A stretch of 64,000 bases of DNA from Clostridia bacterium (GTDB lineage Bacteria; Bacillota; Clostridia; Christensenellales; CAG-138), in the NCBI GenBank assembly GCA_017429985.1, contig JAFRNW010000022.1, positions 1 to 64,000 on the forward strand, in the 5' to 3' direction. This document shows, piece by piece, positions 33,085-40,984 of the stretch. Made by a program: the position numbers and the translations under genes. Below the pieces are notes generated by a model. The model saw only the letters and a program-made list of their open reading frames with translations, was not told where the DNA came from and did not search any database. How positions within the stretch are numbered: position 1 is the first letter of the stretch; each line of letters opens with the position of its first letter.

Positions 33085-33104
33085 TCGGCCCCTTGCGGGG
33101 CCGA
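33085..33104 (-). other. Intercistronic hairpin between the binding protein and permease genes
   Basis: Perfect 8-bp GC-rich stem TCGGCCCC/GGGGCCGA with a 4-nt loop and no T-run. Such hairpins between a binding protein gene and its permease genes commonly lower downstream expression or protect the upstream mRNA, matching the need for excess binding protein. Confidence 0.7.
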
Positions 33105-33127
33105 GACACTATTCGGTTGTTGCACGG

Positions 33128-34684
33128 TTATTTCACGATGGTCGTTGCGCGGAAACTGAGATCCCCGTAGATCTTGACGCCCTTGAGACCGGGCTGGCAG
33201 AGCATGTGCGTCGAGTTGGTGGTGACCGGATAGATCACGGTCAGGTCCATCAGACGCTTCTGGGCGGCTGCGAAGTACTCGGCCTTCTCCGCCTCGGTCT
33301 TTGCCGCGAAGCCTGCGTCGACGAGGTTGTCATATTCGGCGTCGCAGATACCGGACCAGTTGTTCCCGGGATAGAATTCGCTCTTATATCTCGAGATGGT
33401 ATCGTCCGCAATGTTGGACGTGGTGTTGTAGAAGCACCATACCGGGATTTCGCCTTTCCTGACCTTGTCAATGTAAACGCCGAAATCCACAAGCTGGATG
33501 CTCACATTGAAGCCGCCTTTCTGGAGCATGTCGGCCGCGATGATGACCGGAGCCTGGCCGTGCGCGTCGTTGCCTCCCCAGAGCTCTATGTCAAGGCCGT
33601 TCGGATAACCCGCCTCCGCGAGGAGCGCCTTGGCTTTTTCGGGATCGTAGGAAGGCTTGAAGTAATCCGTGATGGCATATTTGCTGCCGAAGGGGATATA
33701 GCTGCCTGCAAGCGTTTCGGTGCCGTAGAAGAGGTTGTCGATGTAGTACTGGGGATCGACGGCGCAGAAGAGGGCCTCTCTGACTTTTTCGTTGTCAAAC
33801 GGGGCGATCTGCATGTTCATGCCGATGTAGAGGAGGCTCAGCTTGGGCGACTGAACGTCCGTGAATCCCTTGCCCACGTACTCCCTTGTCTTATCGAGGT
33901 TGGACGAGCGCAGGATATCGAGCTCCCCGTTTTCAAAGGCGGTGTATCCGGTGTTTTCATCGGCGATGTAGGTACAGACGAGCCTGTCGATATTGCCGCC
34001 TTCGCGGTCGCCCCACCAGTCCTTGTTGGCAACGGCTTCCGTCTTTACCGCAAGGGTTCCGGAAACGTATTCAAACGCGCCGGTTCCGACGGGCACGGTA
34101 TTCAGAGCGGCCTTGCCTTCCTTGTCACTGTACGCCTTGCAGACGATAAATGAATAGAACATGGAAAGCCTGGTGAGGAAATCCACGTCGATGGATTTCA
34201 GCGTGATGACTACGGTATACGCGTCAGGACATTCAACGGATGCGATGTTTTCCACATTGAGGTTCTTGCCGTTGATCGAGGCGACTTCCGGATCGGTCTG
34301 ACGCTCAATGGTGAACTTGACGTCCTCGGAAGTAAATTCTCCGTAGCCTTTCTGCCACTTGACGCCCTCGCGCAGTTTGATCGTGTAGACGAGATTGTCC
34401 TCCGAGATCTCATACGACAGAGCCAGCGCGGGTTTCAGCGAACCGTCCGCCTGATATTCGAACAGAGGTTCGTAGATGACGCTTCCGAGGCCGGTATCGT
34501 CGGGCGCGGTCCAGTAGGCGGGATCCCAGTTGGTCTCCTCAAAATTGACCGAGTAATAGAATACGACTTCCGATGGCGCCGCGTCTGCAGTTCCAGTTCC
34601 GGCCTGCGCGGGTTCCTGCTTGCCGCAGGCGGTAATTCCGATAACCATAGTCAGTGCAAGAATGATTGCAACGATCTTTTTCAT
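33128..34684 (-). CDS. Extracellular solute-binding lipoprotein, family 5
   Basis: A 518-residue substrate-binding lipoprotein: signal with lipobox GITAC (Cys20), then the SBP_bac_5 fold (LKPALALSYEISEDNLVYTIKLREGVKW is the family hallmark, seen around residues 85-112). Members bind di/oligopeptides, nickel or other ligands; the specificity cannot be read. It is the first gene of the ABC operon, with a consensus promoter and a GGAG site. The terminal enoate-reductase-like gene suggests that the ligand may be an unsaturated or xenobiotic compound, but this is inference. Confidence 0.93.
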   Translation of the reverse strand: MKKIVAIILALTMVIGITACGKQEPAQAGTGTADAAPSEVVFYYSVNFEETNWDPAYWTAPDDTGLGSVIYEPLFEYQADGSLKPALALSYEISEDNLVYTIKLREGVKWQKGYGEFTSEDVKFTIERQTDPEVASINGKNLNVENIASVECPDAYTVVITLKSIDVDFLTRLSMFYSFIVCKAYSDKEGKAALNTVPVGTGAFEYVSGTLAVKTEAVANKDWWGDREGGNIDRLVCTYIADENTGYTAFENGELDILRSSNLDKTREYVGKGFTDVQSPKLSLLYIGMNMQIAPFDNEKVREALFCAVDPQYYIDNLFYGTETLAGSYIPFGSKYAITDYFKPSYDPEKAKALLAEAGYPNGLDIELWGGNDAHGQAPVIIAADMLQKGGFNVSIQLVDFGVYIDKVRKGEIPVWCFYNTTSNIADDTISRYKSEFYPGNNWSGICDAEYDNLVDAGFAAKTEAEKAEYFAAAQKRLMDLTVIYPVTTNSTHMLCQPGLKGVKIYGDLSFRATTIVK

Positions 34685-34715
34685 TTCAGCATCTCCTTTT
34701 TCAGAGTGTGAGATG

Positions 34716-34744
34716 ATTATAATTCAATACTTTAGTCTTGTAAA
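34716..34744 (-). promoter_or_regulatory. Promoter of the ABC/enoate-reductase operon
   Basis: On the minus strand TTTACA (34739-34744) and TATAAT (34716-34721) are separated by 17 nt, about 30 nt upstream of the start codon. Confidence 0.8.
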
Positions 34745-34754
34745 GTGGTAAAGT
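34729..34754. promoter_or_regulatory. Candidate operator ACTTTA-N6-TAAAGT-GG-TAAAGT
   Basis: ACTTTA (34729-34734) and TAAAGT (34741-34746) form an inverted repeat overlapping the -35 box, and a second direct copy of TAAAGT lies at 34749-34754. The position over the -35 fits repression or activation by a dimeric regulator. No regulator gene is adjacent. Confidence 0.5.
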
Positions 34755-34925
34755 AAAAAAGTTTTGATTTTTTTCAACGTGCTGATTTTTCAAAGAAAAT
34801 ACAGGTAAAGGGAAGCGGACAATTCAGAAAAACAGGCGCAGAAAAGGAACGGCGGAGAAACATCGCTCCAAAGCGTTGTCAGGTTTTTTCCAGACGGGAT
34901 TGCTTTCGCGCGCAAATATAAAAAT

Positions 34926-34957
34926 GAAAACGCGCCATTGAACCGTAGCGCGTTTTC
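34926..34957 (-). terminator. Rho-independent terminator of the 36-37 kb membrane-protein operon
   Basis: Minus-strand stem GAAAACGCGC/GCGCGTTTTC (10 bp) with a 12-nt loop, followed by ATTTTTAT, 43 nt after the stop codon of the gene ending at 35001. Confidence 0.8.
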
Positions 34958-35000
34958 TTCGGGATCAAACAAAGTCCTTCAGAATGATAATAGATTTCAG

Positions 35001-35741
35001 TTATGCATGTTTCTTTTTGCGGAAAAGGATCAGCACAGCGGCCGCAGAAAGGAGCATGATGCCGCCTACCACATAAAGGATGATGCCGATCCGGGAACCG
35101 GACGGGAGGGATTTCGGAGCGGAAAAGCCGGACGGAAGAGGATCCTTCGCTTCACCCTGCAGGTTCTCATTTGCGGGATCGTCCAGACAAACCCAGGTAT
35201 TGCGGATCCCGTAGTAATAACCTACCGATCCCCATGTCCGTCCCTGCGCGTCGACATACAGTTCCTCAGGCCAAATGCTTTCGCCCATATCGACCAGAAA
35301 CGGATTGGAGGCGCCGGGATATTCGTACAGGGCTTTAGGCGTTTCCGCCGGTACCGAACGGCCGTCGTTAGGAACGATCTTGTCTTTGTTTTCCGCGCGG
35401 AAAGCAACGTTGTCATATTGCACCCGGGTATAACCGAGAGGTGCCCACAGTTCGTGCCGCTGGGAATATCCCCATACGTTTCCTTCCTTATCGGTATAGA
35501 TCCATTCGCAGTAGAGGGCTTCCCCGTTGGGAATGGTCTTTGATCCCGCACTGCCGGGGGCGGGATACAGGGACAGAGCGCCGTCCGGACCGTTGGCAAG
35601 ATAGGTACGCCCTTCAATATGGGAGCATTCCTGCTGATGTTTCCAGAAAAAACTGTTTTCCGGTTCCACGATCACATCGGCGGATGCGACGGACGGCAAC
35701 AGGATCAGCAGGGCAAGAAGAATGATTATCCAGCGTTTCAT
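35001..35741 (-). CDS. Secreted, membrane-anchored protein with SH3-like features
   Basis: A 246-residue protein: cleavable signal peptide (ends VASADV), extracellular region of about 180 residues, one C-terminal span (~216-238) and a basic tail (RKKKHA). The ectodomain has two weak repeats around SLYPAPGSAGSKTIPNGE...WGYSQRHELWAPLGY and ALYEYPGASNPFLVDMGE...WGSVGYYYGIRNTWVCL, which look like bacterial SH3 domains. It precedes the span with LPSGS, near a sortase motif but not matching LPxTG. It is the last gene of a three-gene operon with a membrane protein and an MFS-like transporter. Function unknown. Confidence 0.7.
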   Translation of the reverse strand: MKRWIIILLALLILLPSVASADVIVEPENSFFWKHQQECSHIEGRTYLANGPDGALSLYPAPGSAGSKTIPNGEALYCEWIYTDKEGNVWGYSQRHELWAPLGYTRVQYDNVAFRAENKDKIVPNDGRSVPAETPKALYEYPGASNPFLVDMGESIWPEELYVDAQGRTWGSVGYYYGIRNTWVCLDDPANENLQGEAKDPLPSGFSAPKSLPSGSRIGIILYVVGGIMLLSAAAVLILFRKKKHA

Positions 35742-35754
35742 ATATACCTCCAGA

Positions 35755-36078
35755 TCAAATGAAATGTGTAATGAGCCATCCCAGAAGAAAGGAAAGGCTG
35801 TTTGCTGACAGTGAAAAAAGGAAGGGGCGTTCGTAAAGTCCGCTGTAGCGGTAAAAGCCGCCTTCTGCCAGAATGGCTGCGGCTTCCAGCAGAACGGTAA
35901 TCAGCCATCCTCCTCCCAGAAAAAAGTGGAGCAGCACCACTGCCGGGTTTGTGACCAGATTGACCAGCCCGCAGAGAGCAAGCGCTTTTCCTCGTTTTCC
36001 CAGCAAAAGTGCGAAAGCACACTCCAGGATTTCCGTAATCAGGAGCGAAAGGACAAGCGAGCGGATCAGATCATTCAT
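35755..36078 (-). CDS. Small integral membrane protein
   Basis: A 107-residue protein with three to four hydrophobic spans (LVLSLLITEILECAFALLLG; LALCGLVNLVTNPAVVLLHF; WLITVLLEAAAILAEGG; LSFLLGWLITHFI). The order LVTNP..VLLHF...LLE..A.LAEG.FYR is like small Clostridia membrane proteins I have seen without an assigned function. It overlaps the upstream transporter gene by 8 nt and lies 13 nt before the secreted protein gene, so the three are co-transcribed. Confidence 0.7.
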   Translation of the reverse strand: MNDLIRSLVLSLLITEILECAFALLLGKRGKALALCGLVNLVTNPAVVLLHFFLGGGWLITVLLEAAAILAEGGFYRYSGLYERPFLFSLSANSLSFLLGWLITHFI

Positions 36079-37069
36079 GGCGCGCCTCCCTGCTTACCCC
36101 GATCAGGAGCAGTCCCAGAGAGAAGAGTACCAGCGATGACCATGCAAAAGAGGGAAGGGACAGGGATACGCCTGAAAAAGCGGGGATCATCCCGGCGAAC
36201 AAAGCAAGCGTCAGCAGCCCGAACGCAGCGCCCTTTGCCCCTGGCAGAAGGCTGACTGCCGAGTGGAGCGTCAGCGGCATGGACATATTGAACAGAAAGA
36301 GCGCGATACAGGTTACAGGTTCGCGGGGAAACAGCAGCAGGAGAGCTGCTCCGCCCAGAGAGACGATCGAGGCTGCACGAACCCCGAGCCTGTCCCCGGC
36401 AAAGCCACCGGCTGCTTTTCCCAAGGCAAGACACAGAACGGGAACCACCCCCGGGATGCCTGAAAGTCCGGCGGAAAACGCTCCGCCGAGCATAGACCGG
36501 AATACGACCACAAAAAACAGGCAGGCAAGAGGGAACGAAGCGCTTTCGCGCAGTGTCAGGGACAGAGGACCGTTCTGGGATTCGAAGGATCCGTTCCGCA
36601 GTACCGGGGACAGCAGCATCAGTCCTGTGAACAACATGATCAGCGGCAGGAGCCAGCCGTGTGCGGAAAAAAACGAAGCGAAGACAGAACCCAGATACAG
36701 GCCTACTGCCCCCGGAGAGACGAACACGCCCAACGGGGCGGCTTTCTCACTTCCGTTCATGACTTCCAGGCCTCCGCCTACATGAAACATTCCGTTTCCC
36801 AGACCGCAGATCACCGCTGCGCCGACCGGAAATCCGCGGAAGAAGAAACCGACCGCCACCAGACCGCATCCCAGGGCGGCGAAGATCAGATTCCGGTTCC
36901 ACGCGTCCGCCAGAAGACCCAGCGGGAACTGGAGCGCAAACGCGCAGGCGTTATAGAGAATCATGCAGACCCACCAGTCAGGGCTTGCATTCAGATATCC
37001 GAAGAAAAGAGCGGCGCAGCACAGGTCAACGCAGAAATGTGCAGCAGACGCTGCAGCCAGCTTGTTCAT
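36071..37069 (-). CDS. MFS-like multi-span transporter
   Basis: A 332-residue protein with about ten spans and MFS-like cytoplasmic motifs (GLLADAWNRNLIF after helix 2; GDRLGVRA later). It begins with AAASAAHFCVDLCCAALFFGYL. Its length is short for MFS (normally about 400), so it may lack two terminal helices or be a divergent member. It is first in the operon with the small membrane protein and the secreted SH3-like protein; a TATAAT box lies at 37138-37143 on the minus strand. No substrate can be assigned. Confidence 0.75.
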   Translation of the reverse strand: MNKLAAASAAHFCVDLCCAALFFGYLNASPDWWVCMILYNACAFALQFPLGLLADAWNRNLIFAALGCGLVAVGFFFRGFPVGAAVICGLGNGMFHVGGGLEVMNGSEKAAPLGVFVSPGAVGLYLGSVFASFFSAHGWLLPLIMLFTGLMLLSPVLRNGSFESQNGPLSLTLRESASFPLACLFFVVVFRSMLGGAFSAGLSGIPGVVPVLCLALGKAAGGFAGDRLGVRAASIVSLGGAALLLLFPREPVTCIALFLFNMSMPLTLHSAVSLLPGAKGAAFGLLTLALFAGMIPAFSGVSLSLPSFAWSSLVLFSLGLLLIGVSREARHE

Positions 37070-37278
37070 GGCGGCACCTCCTTTTCTTATTCGACGATCG
37101 GGGGACCGAAGAACGGTCCGACCCTTCGTTACAACCCATTATAGACGGAAAATCGCGTTTTGTGACGGATAACGGAATAATCGACCCGGTCCCATGCGTC
37201 CGGTGCAACGGAAACGGAAAAACGGAAGCCGGGGACAGGAGATGTCTGCCTGCAGGGAACAGGACACCGGTACGAACG

Positions 37279-37311
37279 AAAAATGCACTCTTCCATATCG
37301 GGAAGAGTGCA
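37279..37311 (-). terminator. Rho-independent terminator of the symporter gene
   Basis: Minus-strand 11-bp stem TGCACTCTTCC/GGAAGAGTGCA with a 6-nt loop followed by TTTTTCG, 24 nt after the stop at 37335. Confidence 0.9.
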
Positions 37312-37334
37312 CTCCGTAAGCATTTGGGAAGCCA

Positions 37335-38717
37335 TCAATCCTGATGTTTGCGCCGTACTTTCAGGATGAACAGAAGCAGCAATGCAAGATAGATGATCAG
37401 CAGGCCGAGCGTGACCCAGGTCATGACGATGGACTGCGGAGCAAGACCTACCAGCAAAAGCATCGGAGCACCGAAGACGATCGCAAAAGCGCTTCCCGTG
37501 AGCAGATTGTTGGCGGCAGGCGTTTTAAACGTGGGATCCAGTTCACGCAGCAGAATAACGCCGGAGCTGATCGTACCGGTCATCATGCCGAACATGGAAA
37601 CAAATGCTTCTTCGGAATAACCCGGGTAAACGATTTTGCAGAGCCGTTTCAGGTAGAAGAACGTGACGATTCCGCCTGCGACTACCATCAGGGCAAAAGG
37701 AAGCCAGAGACCGGTCAGATCCTCGATATTGATACTGGCGATACCGCAGACGATCATAATGTCGAAAGCAAGTCCGGAAAGTCTGGAAAGCAGATAGTTG
37801 TTCTGATACTGCCGGGACATCGCTTTTGTTTTACGGAAGAATCCGAGAAGCTTTCGGGTCAGCATGGCCATCAGGGTGCCGATGATGAAATTGAAGCCCC
37901 AGAGAATGGGGGAGACGGTTTTCGCAAGACCCGGGGCAAGCGCGGTGAGTAAGGAGTCAATCCCGTAGCTGACGCCGAAGGTCGCAAGATATACGACCAG
38001 GACGAGCGCCACCTGGATCGAGAATTTGTCGAGCGATTCCGCGATGGGGATCTCGTTTTCATCCTGGAAATCCGATACGGTTACGACCGAGCCGGAAAGA
38101 TCCTCGTGTTCGGAGCGGATCAGTTTCTGACGTCTTGCACGGACATTGATATAGATGAGACCGACGATACACGCGCAAAGGTATCCGGCAGCGGCGACGG
38201 CAAGTCCGAACGAACGGCCGCCGGCAAAACCGAGCGTCTCAAATGTGCTGCCGATGTTGTTCGCCTGACCGGGTCCCTGGCCGTAGCCCATGGGAAGCAG
38301 GATGCCACTGGCAGCGAAAAGCTGCGGCATGACGGTCGAGAACAGAAGAAGGGAGATGATGAGCCCTGCGATTCCCTGGACCAGATAGGTGCTTACGATC
38401 AGAGCGCCGCTCTTCGGGGCGACCAGGGATTCCTTTTCCTCCTTGTCCTTTTTGGTCGCGCGGAGCGAGAGAGCGATGAATCCTATCGCGATGCCGTGAT
38501 ATGTCAGCATTTCCAGTACGCTTGTATCAAACGGATACAGACCGGCAGTCCGGAAAATCAGGAACAGAAAGCCCGCCAGAACAGCCGTCGGAAGAAGGCT
38601 TTTTCTAAAAAAGGTGATTTTCCGCCGGAGAACGTTTGCAAGCAGCAGGAATACGGTGATGACGCCGACCTGTACGATGAGATTCCACAATACAGTGTTG
38701 TTTGCCGAATAGTTCAT
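37335..38717 (-). CDS. gltS: Sodium/glutamate symporter family protein
   Basis: A 460-residue membrane protein with about 10-12 spans that fits the GltS (ESS) family: conserved GYGQGPGQANNIG and EEAFVSMFGMMTGTISSGVILLRELDP segments, the two inverted-repeat pore loops. It should import glutamate with Na+. The longer N-terminus and the hydrophilic central loop (RRQKLIRSEHEDLSGS) are larger than in E. coli GltS (about 400 residues). The start at 38717 has an AAAGGAG box inside the upstream acyltransferase gene and overlaps its stop (ATGA). It ends with a strong terminator. Confidence 0.85.
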   Translation of the reverse strand: MNYSANNTVLWNLIVQVGVITVFLLLANVLRRKITFFRKSLLPTAVLAGFLFLIFRTAGLYPFDTSVLEMLTYHGIAIGFIALSLRATKKDKEEKESLVAPKSGALIVSTYLVQGIAGLIISLLLFSTVMPQLFAASGILLPMGYGQGPGQANNIGSTFETLGFAGGRSFGLAVAAAGYLCACIVGLIYINVRARRQKLIRSEHEDLSGSVVTVSDFQDENEIPIAESLDKFSIQVALVLVVYLATFGVSYGIDSLLTALAPGLAKTVSPILWGFNFIIGTLMAMLTRKLLGFFRKTKAMSRQYQNNYLLSRLSGLAFDIMIVCGIASINIEDLTGLWLPFALMVVAGGIVTFFYLKRLCKIVYPGYSEEAFVSMFGMMTGTISSGVILLRELDPTFKTPAANNLLTGSAFAIVFGAPMLLLVGLAPQSIVMTWVTLGLLIIYLALLLLFILKVRRKHQD

Positions 38718-39871
38718 GAAAGAGATTCTCCTTTCAGTACACGGTAAAACTGGAAATATTTTCTGGAGCAAAGGGTTTTGGCTCCGGTGATTTGATAAAA
38801 AGAATCCGACGTGGAGAAAACCAGAAGATTCCTCCGGACGATTTCCATTCCGGCCATTTCGGAAAAGGGGAAGGAATAGGAACCGATCGTCAGACTGTCC
38901 CGGTCCATTCTCAGCGGACCGGAGCAGAGGCGCTTTCTGCGGTGAAGCGCGTCGGCCTCGATCAGGATCGCATCATCGTCCGAGAACGCAAAATCCGTCT
39001 TTGAAACCTGGCTGACAAGCCATTCGTTCTCAAACTGCTCCCATGCTTCAAGGGTGGAAAAGGGAAAGCCGTGCAGTCTGTACTGCGAGTCCAGGGTGCC
39101 GGAGAGCCCGCATGCTTCGCACGCGATGGTTTCCCCGGAAGTATGCAGCGTTCCGACACGGAGACACGAGGGACAGAGGAAGAACCCGCTTTCGAGCCAT
39201 TCGGCCCGTCTGCGGCTTTTATAGTCCACCGGATCAGCCTGGATCCGGGCATAGGCATCTTCTTTCAGATCCTGCGCAATGTGATCGTTGATTTCCGCGG
39301 GCGACATCTGACGCAGCATCTCGGGGGGATAAATGTTTTCAACATGTCCCGTGTACTTTCCCCTTCGTATCCCTCTGCCCCATCTCGGCAGCGTGAAGAA
39401 CCCGCCCTCAAACCGGTATGTGACCAGCGTGGCCCCGCACGTTTTGGCAAGTTTTCCGATGGTCGGAAGCATGGGGGAATTGTTGCCGTCAAAGGAGCAG
39501 GTGCCCTCCGGGAAAATGCATACGTTGAAGCCGGATTTCAGGCAGGCCAGGGTCTCCTTGACCGCTGTGACCGCCGATTCCCCTTTGCGGCGGACGATCG
39601 GATCAAAGAAGAACTGGAGGAGACGGGAGGCGAAGCCTTTCTGCATCAGATGCTCATCTGCTACGATATACATCTGCTGGGGAAAAGAAAGAGGCACGAG
39701 AACCGGATCCGCTGCGGTCACATGATTTACGAGCAGCAGGAACGGACCGTCGATCCGGATTTTCCGGTCGGGCCGGAAAGCATACATCCATTTCAGGATC
39801 GGACCAAACAGAAATATCACGATGGAATAGATGATCTGATGAAAGCGGTGCCTTATCAAACGTGTCTTCAT
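38714..39871 (-). CDS. PlsC-type acyltransferase with internal zinc ribbon
   Basis: A 385-residue protein. Residues ~40-200 are a 1-acyl-glycerol-3-phosphate acyltransferase domain with the catalytic H-x4-D (NHVTAADP) and the substrate motif FPEGTCSFDG. Residues ~230-255 are a four-cysteine zinc ribbon (CPSCLRVGTLHTSGETIACEAC). The C-terminal 120 residues are a beta-rich region with no recognised match. The domain transfers an acyl chain to lysophosphatidate; the ribbon and C-terminal segment are extra and may select a different acceptor. It probably lies at the inner membrane surface (N-terminal hydrophobic segment). It overlaps the symporter gene start. Confidence 0.85.
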   Translation of the reverse strand: MKTRLIRHRFHQIIYSIVIFLFGPILKWMYAFRPDRKIRIDGPFLLLVNHVTAADPVLVPLSFPQQMYIVADEHLMQKGFASRLLQFFFDPIVRRKGESAVTAVKETLACLKSGFNVCIFPEGTCSFDGNNSPMLPTIGKLAKTCGATLVTYRFEGGFFTLPRWGRGIRRGKYTGHVENIYPPEMLRQMSPAEINDHIAQDLKEDAYARIQADPVDYKSRRRAEWLESGFFLCPSCLRVGTLHTSGETIACEACGLSGTLDSQYRLHGFPFSTLEAWEQFENEWLVSQVSKTDFAFSDDDAILIEADALHRRKRLCSGPLRMDRDSLTIGSYSFPFSEMAGMEIVRRNLLVFSTSDSFYQITGAKTLCSRKYFQFYRVLKGESLS

Positions 39872-40062
39872 GGGATATCTCCTTTGAGTTTCATTGTATC
39901 AGATTCTGTCCCGATTCGTGAATGGTATTTCTTTTTTGAACGGCACACGGTCCGTGCAAGGAACAATCAAGATCTTTTCCGGCATCCCGGCCGGCGGCCG
40001 ATATAGAATTCCGGGTTCGGAAATGGTATAATTCAGGAATCAGATTGAAAGGAGATTCAGGA

Positions 40063-40587
40063 ATGAAACAGGAAGCACTTGAAGTTTTGAGAAATCGCCG
40101 CGCGATTCGCAGTTATAAGGAGGAGCAGGTTCCGTCGGATCTTCTGCAAAAGGTTCTGGAAATGGGAACATACGCGCCGACAGCAGGCGGAAGGCAGAAG
40201 CCGTATATTGTTGCCGTACAGGATCCGGATACGGTGAAGCTTCTGAAAAAACTGAACGGCAGAGTTATGGGAAACGAGGATGCGGATCCCTACTATGGTG
40301 CCTCGACGATTATCCTTGTTCTTGCTCCAAAGGACTATGCTCTTGCGGATCTTGACTGCGCGAGCATCCTCGTGAACATGCTCAACGCAGCGTATGCAGT
40401 TGGGCTCGGATCCGTCTGGGTACACAGATCGCACGAAGTATTCGAATATGAAGAAGGGAAGGCTCTTCTGAAAAAATGGGGATTTGAAGAAGAACTCCAG
40501 GGCGTCTGCTCCATGGCGCTTGGCTATGCGGAAGGCGAGCATCCCGAAGCGGCTCCACGCAAAGAAGGATATGTGAGAATTGTCTGA
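40063..40587 (+). CDS. Nitroreductase-family flavoprotein
   Basis: A 174-residue FMN-binding NAD(P)H oxidoreductase. The N-terminus EVLRNRRAIRSYKEEQV is the FMN-phosphate-binding arginine region, followed by YAPTAGGRQKPYIVAV and, near the C-terminus, ALGYAEGEHPEAAPRKEG. The family reduces nitro compounds, quinones or flavins. The ATG at 40063 is chosen for its AAAGGAG box; an in-frame TTG at 40045 precedes that box. A TATAAT box lies at 40027-40032 with no clear -35. It is monocistronic with a terminator at 40667-40693. Confidence 0.9.
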   Translation: MKQEALEVLRNRRAIRSYKEEQVPSDLLQKVLEMGTYAPTAGGRQKPYIVAVQDPDTVKLLKKLNGRVMGNEDADPYYGASTIILVLAPKDYALADLDCASILVNMLNAAYAVGLGSVWVHRSHEVFEYEEGKALLKKWGFEEELQGVCSMALGYAEGEHPEAAPRKEGYVRIV

Positions 40588-40666
40588 TTGATTGGAAAAG
40601 AACGACAGTCTTACCGGCATGTCCTTCGTCAAACAGGAAGGAATTATCATACATTTCTCGCTCAGG

Positions 40667-40693
40667 AGCATCCCTCGCGGATGCTCTTGTTTC
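40667..40693 (+). terminator. Terminator of the nitroreductase gene
   Basis: Stem GAGCATCC/GGATGCTC (8 bp) with a 5-nt loop, followed by TTGTTT. Confidence 0.65.
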
Positions 40694-40877
40694 GTTAGGC
40701 AGCGAGTCTCCCCGCTCGCACCGGTCAGATTGCAATTCTCTGTATGAAGAAACAATTCGGTCTCATTCTGATGAAAACCTTTCCATAGCCTTGCTCCGCA
40801 TCTTCAGCACACCGCAATTTCATGCATTTTAAGTTCGGTTTTGCAGCGTGAGGGTTCTAGTGCTGCGGGAAGAAATG

Positions 40878-40903
40878 AAAAAAGGGACGCGATGACGCGC
40901 CCC
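40878..40903 (-). terminator. Terminator of the secreted protein gene
   Basis: Minus-strand stem GGGGCGCG/CGCGTCCC with one mismatch and a 4-nt loop, followed by TTTTTT. Confidence 0.65.
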
Positions 40904-40984
40904 GGTTGGGTAAGATAAAGGGTTTATATTGTTTCGAACGGCTGCCGCCGTAAAGACAGAAGAGCTGTCTCTCTGTCTGTGCTA

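Larger units (their letters stand above)
40588..40984. other. Convergent intergenic region with two terminators
   Basis: A 397-nt gap between two convergent genes. It holds terminators for each strand (40667-40693 and 40878-40903). No further coding frame or RNA gene could be supported. Confidence 0.5.

Noticed and set aside
35001..35130. Sortase signal in the secreted SH3-like protein
   Set aside because: The C-terminus has a span and a basic tail, but the preceding sequence is LPSGS, not LPxTG, so cell-wall sorting is not supported.
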